Part shown: positions 15,904 through 24,541 of the stretch, piece by piece | How the letters are laid out: each line of letters begins with the position of its first letter | Numbering within the stretch: the stretch's first letter is position 1 | DNA from: an uncultured Paracoccaceae bacterium | GTDB taxonomy: Bacteria; Pseudomonadota; Alphaproteobacteria; Rhodobacterales; Rhodobacteraceae | NCBI GenBank assembly: GCA_938028765.1 | Contig: CALIZF010000011.1 | Coordinates: forward strand, 1-64,000 | Reading direction: 5' to 3' | Length of the DNA stretch: 64,000 nucleotides | Notes under the pieces: generated by a model | The model's database searches: none | Seen by the model: only the letters and a program-made list of their open reading frames with translations | Told to the model about the DNA's origin: nothing | Made by a program: the position numbers and the translations under genes

Positions 15904-17169
15904 ATGGGTTTGAACAGACGGGTATTCCTCGGCACGATGTCGGCGGCCGCTGCCGCGTTGTCCGCGCCGCGGGTGTTGGGACAGGCGCGCCCGCGGGTCG
16001 TGGTGATCGGGGGCGGCTGCGGCGGGGCGACGCTGTCGCGCTATCTCGCAAAGGACTCGGCTGGTGCCATCGACGTGACGCTGATCGAGGCGCAGCGCAG
16101 CTACAACACCTGCTTTTTCGGCAACCTCTACATCGGCGGGTTCTGGAGGATCGAGGACACCGCCTTCGGCTATGCCAAGCTCGCGACCGACTACGGCGTC
16201 AACGTCGTGCACGAATTCGCCGTCGGCGTGGACCGCGACGCGAAGGTGGTCACCACCGGGTCCGGCGCGACCTTCGGCTATGACCGCCTGGTGGTTGCGC
16301 CGGGGATCGACTTCAAGGAAGGGTCGGTGCCGGGCTGGGATCTGTCGGCGCAGGACGCGATGCCGCACGCCTACAAGGGCGGCACGCAGGTGCAGCTTCT
16401 GAAGGCCCAGATCGCCGCCATGCCGCAGGGCGGCGTGTTCGCCATGGTGGCGCCGCCGAACCCCTATCGCTGCCCGCCCGGCCCTTACGAGCGGGTTTGC
16501 ATGGTCGCGCACCTGCTCAAGCAGTCGAACCCGACCGCGAAGATCCTGATCGCCGACCCGAAGGAAAGCTTCTCGAAACAGGGGCTGTTCGAGGAGGCCT
16601 GGGAACGCCATTACCCCGGCATGATCACCCGCATCGGCCCGGACATGGGCGGCAAGGCCGTCGAGGTTCGCCCCGACACGATGGAAATCGTGATCGACGG
16701 CGAGGCGCAGGAGGTTGACGTCTGCAACGTCATCCCGGCGATGCGGGCGGGCAACATCGCCGCGATCGCGGGCCTGACGAACGAGGCGGGCTGGGTGCCG
16801 GTCGATCCCGCGACGATGGCCACCCGCGCGGACGGGGCGGTGTTCGCCTTGGGCGATTCGACCCAGCAGGGCGATATGCCGAAGTCGGGCTTCTCGGCCA
16901 ACAGCCAGGCCAAGGTCGCGGCAAACGTGATCCGCGGCCAGCTGACCGGCAGCCGGATCTTCCCGGCCAAGTACTCCAACACCTGCTGGTCGCTGCTCGC
17001 GCCCGAGGACGGGGTGAAGGTCGGCGCATCCTACGAGCCCACGCCCGAGAAGATCGCCAGCGTCGAAAGCTTCGTCAGCCAGAAGGGCGAGGATGCGGAT
17101 CTGCGCCGGCGCACCTATGAGGAATCGCTCGGCTGGTACGCCGGCATCACGGCGGACATGTTCGGCTGA
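15904..17169 (+). CDS. soxF: SoxF, flavocytochrome c sulfide dehydrogenase flavoprotein
   Basis: A 421-residue FAD protein of the FccB family that oxidises sulfide in the periplasm and passes electrons to a cytochrome partner, probably SoxE. The Tat signal RRVFLG is followed by the dinucleotide-binding VVVIGGGCGG at about 32-41. The redox-disulfide cysteines are in SYNTCFFGN and SNTCWSLL. The start at 15904 is preferred because GGGAGGGAACG precedes it and the Tat motif is then N-terminal. It is the last gene of the sox operon, closed by a strong terminator at 17194-17223. Confidence 0.93.
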   Translation: MGLNRRVFLGTMSAAAAALSAPRVLGQARPRVVVIGGGCGGATLSRYLAKDSAGAIDVTLIEAQRSYNTCFFGNLYIGGFWRIEDTAFGYAKLATDYGVNVVHEFAVGVDRDAKVVTTGSGATFGYDRLVVAPGIDFKEGSVPGWDLSAQDAMPHAYKGGTQVQLLKAQIAAMPQGGVFAMVAPPNPYRCPPGPYERVCMVAHLLKQSNPTAKILIADPKESFSKQGLFEEAWERHYPGMITRIGPDMGGKAVEVRPDTMEIVIDGEAQEVDVCNVIPAMRAGNIAAIAGLTNEAGWVPVDPATMATRADGAVFALGDSTQQGDMPKSGFSANSQAKVAANVIRGQLTGSRIFPAKYSNTCWSLLAPEDGVKVGASYEPTPEKIASVESFVSQKGEDADLRRRTYEESLGWYAGITADMFG

Positions 17170-17193
17170 CGCCCTCCCTCGTCAGCCGGCCGC

Positions 17194-17223
17194 GGGGCCG
17201 CGGCGGTTGCTGCGGCCCCTTTT
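17194..17223 (+). terminator. Intrinsic terminator after soxF
   Basis: GGGGCCGC (17194-17201) pairs exactly with GCGGCCCC (17212-17219) around a 10-base loop and is followed by TTTT. It lies 25 bp after the soxF stop and marks the end of the sox operon. Family members soxG and soxH are therefore not in this transcript. Confidence 0.8.
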
Positions 17224-17289
17224 CCTGCGGGGTCTTGTCCGCGACGCGCCGCAGACGCAGGACCGGCGGTGCCGTCCGGGGAACAGACG

Positions 17290-18510
17290 ATGTCCGAAGC
17301 CGACGCCCGCGCGCTGGCGCGGCGCCTCTTCGACGCGGGGCTTGCCGCCGCCGATCCGGCCGCAGGCGTGGCGCGGGCGCTGGCGGGCTACGCCCGGCCG
17401 CGGGGGCGACTTGCGCTGGTGGCGGTCGGCAAGGCGGCGCTGCGCATGGCCGACGCGGCGCTGGCGGCGGTCGGTCCGGCCTCGGCGCTGGTGGTGACGA
17501 ACGACGGGAACGCGGGCGACCTTCCGGGTGCGACGGTGCTTGCCGCGGGCCACCCTGTGCCCGACGACCGCGGGCTAGAGGCCGGCCGCCGGGCGTTGGC
17601 GCTGGCCGGGTCGCTCGGGCCGGAGGATGCGCTGCTCGCACTGATCTCGGGCGGGGGGTCGGCGCTTCTGCCGGCGCCGGTGCCTGGCATCAGCCTTGCG
17701 GACAAGCAGGCCGTCAACCGCCTGCTGCTGGCCTGCGGTGCGCCGATCGGGACGGTGAACCTGATCCGGCAGAGCCTGAGCCGGCTGAAGGGCGGCGGTC
17801 TTGCGCGCGCGGCCGCACCCGCGCCAGTGACGTCGCTGATCCTGTCGGACGTGATCGGCGACGACCTGCGCGCGGTGGCGTCGGGGCCGACGGTCGCGCC
17901 GCTCGGCGATGCAGCGGCGGCGCGGGCGGAGATGCAGGCGCACGGAATCTGGGATGCCGCGCCTGCGTCCGTCCGCGCCTGGCTGTCGGTTGCGCCGCCC
18001 GCCCCGCCAGCGCCGGCGGCGGACAACCGTCTGATCGGGTCGAACGCGCTGTCGGTCGCCGCCATGGCCGCGGCCGCGCCGGGCGCGCGGGCGCCGGCCC
18101 TGCCGCTGACCGGCGACGTGGCGGATGCGGCGGCGCGGATCGTCGCCGAGGGCGGGCGGGGCGTCACCCTCTGGGGCGGCGAGACGACGGTGGTGCTGCG
18201 CGGGCGCGGGCGTGGCGGGCGCAACCAGGAACTGGCGCTGCGGGTCGCGTGCGCTGCCGCGGCGGCGGGCTGGCCGCCCGGGTGGGCCTTCCTGTCGGGC
18301 GGCACCGACGGCCGCGACGGGCCGACCGATGCCGCGGGCGGCCTTGTCGATGCGGGCACGCTGGCCAGGATCCGGGCGGCGGGGGTGGATCCGGCTGCGG
18401 CGCTGGTCGACAACGACAGCCATCGGGCGCTTGCGGCCGCGGGCGACCTTCTGATGACGGGTGACACGGGCACCAACGTCGCTGACCTTCAGGTTCTGGT
18501 CCGCCCCTGA
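17290..18510 (+). CDS. Glycerate 2-kinase (MOFRL family)
   Basis: A 406-residue protein of the GK-II/MOFRL family, which phosphorylates D-glycerate to 2-phosphoglycerate in glyoxylate/serine metabolism; older annotations call it TtuD or hydroxypyruvate reductase. Visible signatures are GKAALRMADAAL near residue 50, a GGGSALLPAP loop in the middle, LSDVIGDD, and the C-terminal MOFRL region GGTDGRDGPTDAAGG. The start at 17290 is chosen by alignment with family N-termini. It stands after the sox terminator and converges with the YeiH gene. No link to sulfur chemistry is apparent. Confidence 0.88.
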   Translation: MSEADARALARRLFDAGLAAADPAAGVARALAGYARPRGRLALVAVGKAALRMADAALAAVGPASALVVTNDGNAGDLPGATVLAAGHPVPDDRGLEAGRRALALAGSLGPEDALLALISGGGSALLPAPVPGISLADKQAVNRLLLACGAPIGTVNLIRQSLSRLKGGGLARAAAPAPVTSLILSDVIGDDLRAVASGPTVAPLGDAAAARAEMQAHGIWDAAPASVRAWLSVAPPAPPAPAADNRLIGSNALSVAAMAAAAPGARAPALPLTGDVADAAARIVAEGGRGVTLWGGETTVVLRGRGRGGRNQELALRVACAAAAAGWPPGWAFLSGGTDGRDGPTDAAGGLVDAGTLARIRAAGVDPAAALVDNDSHRALAAAGDLLMTGDTGTNVADLQVLVRP

Positions 18511-18526
18511 CCGCCGCGCGGCGGTC
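18509..18526. terminator. 18-bp perfect palindrome between convergent genes
   Basis: GACCGCCGCGCGGCGGTC reads identically on both strands and begins at the glycerate kinase stop codon, 18 bp before the stop of the convergent yeiH-type gene. It can form a very stable stem in either transcript. The position suggests a bidirectional transcription barrier, although there is no T-run. Confidence 0.45.
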
Positions 18527-18543
18527 GTGGTGCGCGCCGCCGC

Positions 18544-19536
18544 TCAGGCCAGCAGTGCGATCCCGCCCAGCACGAGACAGGCGAGGATCGCCGTTTCGGC
18601 CACCATGAGGGCCATCGCGGCGCCGCCGACCTCGATCAGCCGCGCGACCGATGTCTTCATTCCCACGGCCGCGACCGCTACCAAGAGCGCAGCCCGCGCG
18701 GCGGTCCCGGCAGCATCGGTCAGCCAGACGGGCAGCGCCAGGGCCGAGTTGAGCGCCGCGAGCGCAAGGAACGCGATCACGAATCCCGGCAACAGGGGCG
18801 GGCGCGGCCCTGCCGCGGTGCGCCGCAGCACCAGCGCGGCCAGCAGCACCACGGGGGCCAGCAGCGCCACGCGGATCAGCTTGACGAGCGTCGCCGTCTC
18901 GCCCGCGTCCTGCCCGACCGAAAACCCTGCGCCCACGACCTGCGCCACATCGTGGATCGTCGCGCCAAGGAACACGCCGGTCCACCGCTGATCGAGGCCC
19001 AGGGCAGCGGCCAGCATCGGGTAGAGGATCATCGCCACCGTGGACAGGACGGTGACGCCCACGACCGCGAACACGAGGTCGCGCTCGGCGCGCGGCCCCT
19101 TCGGCAACAAAGCGGCCAGCGCCATCGCGGCCGAGGCGCCGCAGATCGCCACCGCCCCGGCGGTCAGGAACCCGAAGTGCCGGGTCGTCCCGAAGCGGTG
19201 CGCGGCCAGGACGCCCGCGCCGATGGTCAGCGCCACCGCCGCCAGCACGAGGACGACCGGCCCGGGCCCGAGGTCGGCGAACATGCCCGCGCTGATCCGC
19301 AGGCCGAGCAGCGCGACGCCGAGGCGCAGCACGCCGCGCGCGGCGAAGGCCACGCCTTCGGCGGTCCGGCCTTCCTCGCCGGCGAAGCTCAGCGCGATCC
19401 CGAGCAGGATCGCCATCAGCATTGCCGGCGCGCCGTAGTGTTCCGACAGGAACTGCGCCGTGACTGCGACGCAGGCCGCCATGGCAAGGCCGGGGCCGCG
19501 CGCCGTCCAGAAGGGAAGGGTCAGGATCGCAGGCAT
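18544..19536 (-). CDS. YeiH/YadS-family putative sulfate exporter
   Basis: A 330-residue membrane protein with about ten hydrophobic helices from the UPF0324/YeiH family (annotated by homology as putative sulfate exporters). Signatures include LRLGVALLGLRIS, AVAICGASAAMA and TIHDVAQVVGAG. Its place near a complete sox cluster makes export of sulfite or sulfate, the end products of sulfur oxidation, a reasonable but unproven role. Those products form in the periplasm, which weakens the case. It is transcribed towards the glycerate kinase gene. Confidence 0.8.
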   Translation of the reverse strand: MPAILTLPFWTARGPGLAMAACVAVTAQFLSEHYGAPAMLMAILLGIALSFAGEEGRTAEGVAFAARGVLRLGVALLGLRISAGMFADLGPGPVVLVLAAVALTIGAGVLAAHRFGTTRHFGFLTAGAVAICGASAAMALAALLPKGPRAERDLVFAVVGVTVLSTVAMILYPMLAAALGLDQRWTGVFLGATIHDVAQVVGAGFSVGQDAGETATLVKLIRVALLAPVVLLAALVLRRTAAGPRPPLLPGFVIAFLALAALNSALALPVWLTDAAGTAARAALLVAVAAVGMKTSVARLIEVGGAAMALMVAETAILACLVLGGIALLA

Positions 19537-19647
19537 GATCCCGCCTCGACTAGCAGGCCGCGGGACGAGAGGGAAAGCCCGGCAGCGGCATCCGCGTGTC
19601 GCAGTCGTGCCGCGTTGCCGCCGGGCCGCTGTGCAGCCGGGCCGCGG

Positions 19648-20487
19648 TCAGGGTGCACCGAGGATCCACCCCTCCTCGGCCAGCGCTGCCGCGGGCGCGT
19701 CCGGCGCGAGCAGACGTGCGATGCCCGGCCCCTGCGCAAGAAGGTGCGCCGCCAGCAGCCGCACTTGCACCGCATCCTTGACCGGCCCCTCGCCCGCCGC
19801 CTGCGCCGCCCGCACCCGCGCTGCCAGCAGCGACGGCCAGACCTCGGCCAGCACGACGGGCGCGTCGGCCCAGGGCTCGACCGGCCAGACGGCAACCCGG
19901 CCCGGGAACGCCGCCCTCAGGCGGGCGAGGACGGGAATGCCGAGCAGCGCCTGCGATCCGACCGATCCCGTGGTGTAAAGCTTCCAGACCGGCTGCGTGC
20001 CCGGCAGACGCGCCTCGCAGACACGCCGTTCGGCCATGCCGTGGCCGCGCCGGTCGCGGCCGCGGTCGGGCAGGTCGGGAAGGACAAGGTGCCGCGGGCG
20101 GCCCCAGAAGGGTCCGATGCCCGGGAAGCGCGCGTTGATCGCGGCGGCAACCGCGAACCGGTTGTTGCGGTTGTCCGGCCCGTCCTCGATCCGCGCCGTC
20201 AGCCAGTCCCACACCTCCAGCGCGCCGGGCCGGCCGGTCACGGCGACGGCGAAGCCGGCGGGATAGCCGAATGGGAAATCCGCCCCGACGAGAAGCCGCT
20301 GCCCCTGCGCCAGCGCCGCCGCAACCTCGGCCGTCAGTGCGGCAGCAGCCTCGGCGCGGGTGCGGTGGTAGGTCGCCGTCACCCCTGCCGCATCGGCCGC
20401 GCCCAGCCAGATCGCATCGGCCGAAGGGGGCGCGGGCGACGGGGACGAGGCCGCCGACCAGTCGGCGATCACGATGCGGTCGAACAT
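19648..20487 (-). CDS. Conserved protein paired with MobA
   Basis: A 279-residue soluble protein beginning MFDRIVIADWSAAS, with VGADFPFGYP near residue 67, EDGPDNRNNRFAVAAAIN near 100-117, and WKLYTTGSVGSQ near 168. The IADWS and GADFPFG pattern resembles RNase-H-like DUF429-type folds. In Rhodobacteraceae such proteins are often annotated as molybdopterin-guanine-dinucleotide synthesis proteins because of their neighbourhood; I know of no demonstrated function. Its start overlaps the mobA stop by 19 bp, so the two are translated together. Confidence 0.72.
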   Translation of the reverse strand: MFDRIVIADWSAASSPSPAPPSADAIWLGAADAAGVTATYHRTRAEAAAALTAEVAAALAQGQRLLVGADFPFGYPAGFAVAVTGRPGALEVWDWLTARIEDGPDNRNNRFAVAAAINARFPGIGPFWGRPRHLVLPDLPDRGRDRRGHGMAERRVCEARLPGTQPVWKLYTTGSVGSQALLGIPVLARLRAAFPGRVAVWPVEPWADAPVVLAEVWPSLLAARVRAAQAAGEGPVKDAVQVRLLAAHLLAQGPGIARLLAPDAPAAALAEEGWILGAP

Positions 20488-21065
20488 CGCCGCCCCGCCT
20501 CGGCCAGATCCGCCGGCGTGTTGACGTTCAGGAAGGGCGCGTCCTCGGGGAAATCCGCCGCGGCTGCCCCCTGCGCGAGGGCCCAGTCGGTGACGCGCCG
20601 CGCCCCCGCCGCGAGGTCCGCCGCCAGCCGCGCCCGAAGCGCGACGGGCCAGAGCGCGCAGGCACCCTGCCAGCCGCCGGGGCTGCGGGCGACGGCGAGG
20701 GGGCCCGCGGCGGCAAGCCGCGCGACGAGATCGCCGGGCAGGAAGGGCGCGTCGGCCGGCACCGTCGCCACCCCCGCCGCCCCCTGCGCGGCCGCCCAGT
20801 CCAGCGCGGCCAGCACTCCGGCCAGCGGGCCCGGGTTCCCCGCGACCGGATCGGGGAGGACCGGCAGGCCGAGCGCCGCGAATCGCGCCGGATCGCCGTT
20901 CGCGTTGAGGGCAAGCGGCCCCGCCTGCGGGGCCATGCGCAGGGCGACGTGCGCGACAAGCGGCCGCCCCGCCAGTAGCAGGAGCGCCTTTTCCGCCCCC
21001 ATCCGCCGCGACAGTCCGCCCGCAAGGATCACGGCCGGCGGCCGCCCCCGATTTCCATCCATCAT
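20469..21065 (-). CDS. mobA: MobA, molybdenum cofactor guanylyltransferase
   Basis: A 198-residue nucleotidyltransferase that attaches GMP to Mo-molybdopterin to make the guanine dinucleotide cofactor. The GTP-binding N-terminus ILAGGLSRRMGAEKA is at about 13-27, followed by VPADAPFLP and a C-terminal NVNTPADL motif. Length is normal. The product is needed by DMSO-reductase-family enzymes, not by SoxC, so its presence beside sox genes is probably chance or serves other molybdoenzymes. It diverges from the peptide-type ABC operon across 152 bp. Confidence 0.9.
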   Translation of the reverse strand: MMDGNRGRPPAVILAGGLSRRMGAEKALLLLAGRPLVAHVALRMAPQAGPLALNANGDPARFAALGLPVLPDPVAGNPGPLAGVLAALDWAAAQGAAGVATVPADAPFLPGDLVARLAAAGPLAVARSPGGWQGACALWPVALRARLAADLAAGARRVTDWALAQGAAAADFPEDAPFLNVNTPADLAEAGRRCSTAS

Positions 21066-21217
21066 CGCTTCCCCCGCGCCGCGCAGGTCTGCACGGCGCA
21101 GGCGGCAGGTGCAAGACGTGCCGCGGTTGTCACGCGGGCGTCAAACGGGCAGGCTACCCCCGCCCCCGCGTTCCCTTCGCCCGCGCGTGCCTGCGGGCCC
21201 GTTCACAGGAGACTGCA

Positions 21218-22708
21218 ATGACCGGACCCTTCCGCACCGCAGCATTGGCGCTGGCGCTGGCCTGCGCAGCGGCGTTGCCCGCCGCTGCCGCCCGCACCAC
21301 GCTGTCCATCGGGTTCCAGCAGGAACCGACCAGCCTCGACCCGACCGCCGACGCCACGGCCGCGATCGACGGGATGCTGGGGCAGAACGTCTATGAAACC
21401 CTGATGGCCGTGACCGAGGATGGGCGCGTCGTGCCGAACCTTGCCCGCGAAGTCGCAGTGTCGGACGACGGGCTGACCTACACCTTCACGCTGCACACGG
21501 GCGTGACCTTCCACGACGGCACCGCCTTCGACGCCGAGGACGTGAAGTTCACCTTCGACCGCGCGATGGCCCCCGACAGCACCAACCCCACGAAGGGAAT
21601 CTTCGCCCCGATCGAGACTGTCGAGGCGACGGCCCCCGACACGGTGGTGATCCGGCTGAAGCAGCCGGATGGGTTCTTCCTCTTCAACCTCGCCATGGGC
21701 GACACCTCGATCGTCGCCCCCGAATCGGCCGCGACCAACGCCACCCAGCCGATCGGCACCGGCCCCTTCCGCTTCGCCTCCTGGACGCGCGGCGACCGCC
21801 TCGTGCTCGAAAAGAACCCTGCACACCGCAATGCGGCCGAGGTTGCGCTGGAACGGGTGACTTTCCGCTTCATCGCCGATCCCGCCGCCGCTGCCGCGGC
21901 CATGCTCGCCGAGGAAGTGGACGCCTTCCCCGGCTTCCCCGCGCCGGAACTGCTGCCGCAGTTCGAGGCCGATCCGCGGTTCAGGGTCGTGGTCGGCTCG
22001 ACCGAGGGTGAGGTGATCCTCGCCCTGAACAACGGCAAGGCACCCTTCACCGACATCCGGGTTCGCCGGGCGATCAGCCACGCGCTGGACCGGCAGGCGA
22101 TCATCGACGGGGCGATGTATGGCCGCGCCCAGCCCATCGGATCGTTCTTCCCGCCGCACCATGCGGCCTACGTGGACCTGACCGGTCACTATCCGCACGA
22201 CGTGGCGCGGGCGAAGGCCCTGCTGGCCGAGGCGGGCGTAGCGCCGGGCACCGAACTGACGCTGCGCCTGCCGCCGTTCCCCTATGCGACGCGGTCGGGC
22301 GAGATCGTCCAGGCCCAGCTTGCGGCGGCCGGGCTGACCGTGAAGATCGAACAGGTCGAGTGGGGCTTCTGGCTGGAAGAAGTGTTCCGCAACCAGAACT
22401 ACGACATGACGATCATCGCCCATACCTCGCCCAACGATCTGGGCAACTTCGCGCGCGGGCCGTCCTACTTCTACGCCTACGACAACGCCGACTACACCGC
22501 GCTGTGGCAGGCGATCCGCACCGAGGCGGACGACGCGAAGCGCTTCGCCATGTTGCAGGACGCGCAGCGATTCATCGCCGATGAGGCGGTGCACGGCTTC
22601 CTCTTCCAATTGCCGAAGCTCAGCGTCGCGCGGCGCGAGATCGTGGGGCTTTGGGACAACGCCCCCGTGCTGGAGCAGCCGCTGGCAGGCGTGCGCTGGA
22701 ACGGATGA
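21218..22708 (+). CDS. ABC transporter substrate-binding protein, family 5 (peptide type)
   Basis: A 496-residue periplasmic binding protein of the SBP family 5 (DppA/OppA) class. A signal peptide ends near LPAAAA at residue 25. Family motifs seen are the N-terminal GFQQEPTSLDP, the LAREVAVSDDGLTYTFTLHTGVTFHDG block near 75-105 and IGTGPFRF. It is followed by two permease and two ATPase genes in the same direction, a full importer. The substrate of family 5 proteins (dipeptides, nickel, opines, glutathione and others) cannot be told from sequence. A GGAGACTGC ribosome-binding site supports the start. Confidence 0.9.
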   Translation: MTGPFRTAALALALACAAALPAAAARTTLSIGFQQEPTSLDPTADATAAIDGMLGQNVYETLMAVTEDGRVVPNLAREVAVSDDGLTYTFTLHTGVTFHDGTAFDAEDVKFTFDRAMAPDSTNPTKGIFAPIETVEATAPDTVVIRLKQPDGFFLFNLAMGDTSIVAPESAATNATQPIGTGPFRFASWTRGDRLVLEKNPAHRNAAEVALERVTFRFIADPAAAAAAMLAEEVDAFPGFPAPELLPQFEADPRFRVVVGSTEGEVILALNNGKAPFTDIRVRRAISHALDRQAIIDGAMYGRAQPIGSFFPPHHAAYVDLTGHYPHDVARAKALLAEAGVAPGTELTLRLPPFPYATRSGEIVQAQLAAAGLTVKIEQVEWGFWLEEVFRNQNYDMTIIAHTSPNDLGNFARGPSYFYAYDNADYTALWQAIRTEADDAKRFAMLQDAQRFIADEAVHGFLFQLPKLSVARREIVGLWDNAPVLEQPLAGVRWNG

Positions 22709-22778
22709 GCCGCGCGGCAGGGCACCTGCGGCGGGCGGCGTCGCGCCGTCCTCCGCCCCGGCGCTGAGCGCGGACCGG

Positions 22779-23726
22779 ATGGCCCCCTACCTGATCCGCC
22801 GGCTCGCCGGGTTTGCGGCAACGCTGCTGGCGGTGTCGGCGGTCGTGTTCTTCGTGATGAACCTGCTGCCCGGCGACCCGGCCCTCGTGATCCTCGGGAT
22901 CGATTCGACCGAGGACGCGCGCGCCGCGCTGCGGGCGCAGCTCGGCCTCGACGACCCGCCGCTGCTGCGCTATGCCGCCTGGGTGCGGGGCGCCCTCGGG
23001 GGCGACTTCGGGCAATCCTACATGTTCAAGGTGCCGGTCGCCGATCTGATCCGCGAGCGGCTGGCGATGACGCTGACCCTCGCCGTGGCCGCGATGGCGC
23101 TGACGGTGGCGCTGGCGCTGGCCGCGGGCGTCTATGCCGCCGCCAGCCACGGCCGGGCCGGCGACTGGGCGGTGATGGCCGCAAGCCAGGTCGGCATCGC
23201 GATCCCGGCATTCTGGCTGTCGATCCTGCTTGTCATTCTGTTCGCGGTGGTTCTGCGCTGGCTGCCGCCGGGCGGGTTCCCCGGCTGGGACGATCCCGCG
23301 GGGGCCGCGCGCGCGCTGATCCTGCCCGCCACCGCGCTGGCCGTCGTGCAGGCGGCGGTCCTGGCGCGCGTCACGCGATCCGCCGTGCTCGAGGTCATGG
23401 GGCAGGACTTCGTCCGCACCGCGACCGCGCAGGGCCTGCCGCGCCGCCGGATCCTGTGGCGGCATGTCCTGCCGAACGCGCTGGTGCCGATCGTCACCAT
23501 CGTGGGGCTGCAGTTCGCCAACCTGGTCACCGGCACCATCGTGATCGAGAACGTGTTCTACCTACCCGGCCTCGGCCGGCTGGTGTTCCAGGGCATCGCC
23601 AACCGCGACCTGCCGCTGGTGCAGGCGCTGGTCCTGTTGTTCGCGGTCGCGGTCGTCACCGTGAACCTGATCGTGGACCTCGCCTATCTTTGGATCGATC
23701 CGCGGCTGAAGGGGCGCGTGGGATGA
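22779..23726 (+). CDS. ABC permease, DppB type
   Basis: A 315-residue inner-membrane permease with an N-terminal helix (AGFAATLLAVSAVVFFVMNLLPGDPA), the DppB-specific N-terminal domain, and about five further helices. The EAA loop (RTATAQGLPRRRILWRHVLPNAL) contacts the ATPases. It lies 70 bp after the binding-protein gene and overlaps the next permease by four bases (ATGA). It partners with the DppC-type permease encoded next. Confidence 0.9.
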   Translation: MAPYLIRRLAGFAATLLAVSAVVFFVMNLLPGDPALVILGIDSTEDARAALRAQLGLDDPPLLRYAAWVRGALGGDFGQSYMFKVPVADLIRERLAMTLTLAVAAMALTVALALAAGVYAAASHGRAGDWAVMAASQVGIAIPAFWLSILLVILFAVVLRWLPPGGFPGWDDPAGAARALILPATALAVVQAAVLARVTRSAVLEVMGQDFVRTATAQGLPRRRILWRHVLPNALVPIVTIVGLQFANLVTGTIVIENVFYLPGLGRLVFQGIANRDLPLVQALVLLFAVAVVTVNLIVDLAYLWIDPRLKGRVG

Positions 23727-24541
23727 AGCGCCGGCCGGTGAACCTGATCTTCGGCGCGGCGCTGGTGGCGCTGGTCACGGGGGCGGCACTCCTGTCGCTG
23801 GTCTGGACGCCGCACGACCCTGTGGCGCTGAACGTCGCCAACCGCTTCGCCCCCGCGTCGGCGACGCACTGGCTGGGCACCGACCAGCTCGGGCGCGATG
23901 TCGCCTCGATGCTGATGGCGGGCGCGCGCACCTCCGTCGCCGTGGCCTTCGTCGCGGTGGTGCTGGGGGCGCTTGCCGGGGTGGTGCTGGGCCTGACGGC
24001 GGCCGCGCTCGGCGGCCTGGTGGACGATGCGATCATGCGGCTGGCGGATTTCGGCTTCGCCTTTCCCGCCCTCCTCTTCGCCATCATGCTGGCGGCGGTG
24101 TTCGGGCCTTCGCTGACGAACGCCGTCATCGCGATCGCCTTCGTCAACGTGCCGACCTTCGCCCGCGTGGCGCGCGCCGCCGCGCATCAGGTCTGGACCC
24201 GCGGCTACGTGCTGGCAGCCCGGGCGGCCGGGCGGGGGCGGCTGGCCATCACGCTGGACCATGTCATCCCCAACATCGCCGCCCCGGTGATCGTGCAGGC
24301 GACGATCGAGTTTGCCATCGGCATCCTCGCCGAGGCGGCGCTGAGCTATCTCGGCCTCGGGGTGCAGCCGCCGGTGCCCTCGTGGGGCCGGATGCTGGCC
24401 GAGGCGCAGACGCTGCTGTTCCTTGCCCCGCACCTCGCGATCTGGCCGGGGCTGTGCATCATGGCGGCGGTGATGGGGTTCAACCTGCTCGGCGACGGGT
24501 TGCGGGATGCCGCCGACCCGCGGCTGGCGCGGGCGCGGTGA
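23723..24541 (+). CDS. ABC permease, DppC type
   Basis: A 272-residue permease with the DppC-like N-terminal helix, the characteristic GTDQLGRDV segment at about 51-59, and the EAA loop AARAAGRGRLAITLDHVIPN. About six helices in all. Overlap of four bases with the upstream gene and one base with the next (TGATG) shows a tightly coupled operon. It forms the second half of the transmembrane channel. Confidence 0.9.
   Translation: MKRRPVNLIFGAALVALVTGAALLSLVWTPHDPVALNVANRFAPASATHWLGTDQLGRDVASMLMAGARTSVAVAFVAVVLGALAGVVLGLTAAALGGLVDDAIMRLADFGFAFPALLFAIMLAAVFGPSLTNAVIAIAFVNVPTFARVARAAAHQVWTRGYVLAARAAGRGRLAITLDHVIPNIAAPVIVQATIEFAIGILAEAALSYLGLGVQPPVPSWGRMLAEAQTLLFLAPHLAIWPGLCIMAAVMGFNLLGDGLRDAADPRLARAR

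Noticed and set aside
20469..21065. mobA as cofactor supplier for SoxC
   Set aside because: SoxC is in the sulfite oxidase family, which uses molybdopterin without a guanine nucleotide, so the proximity is not evidence for that role.
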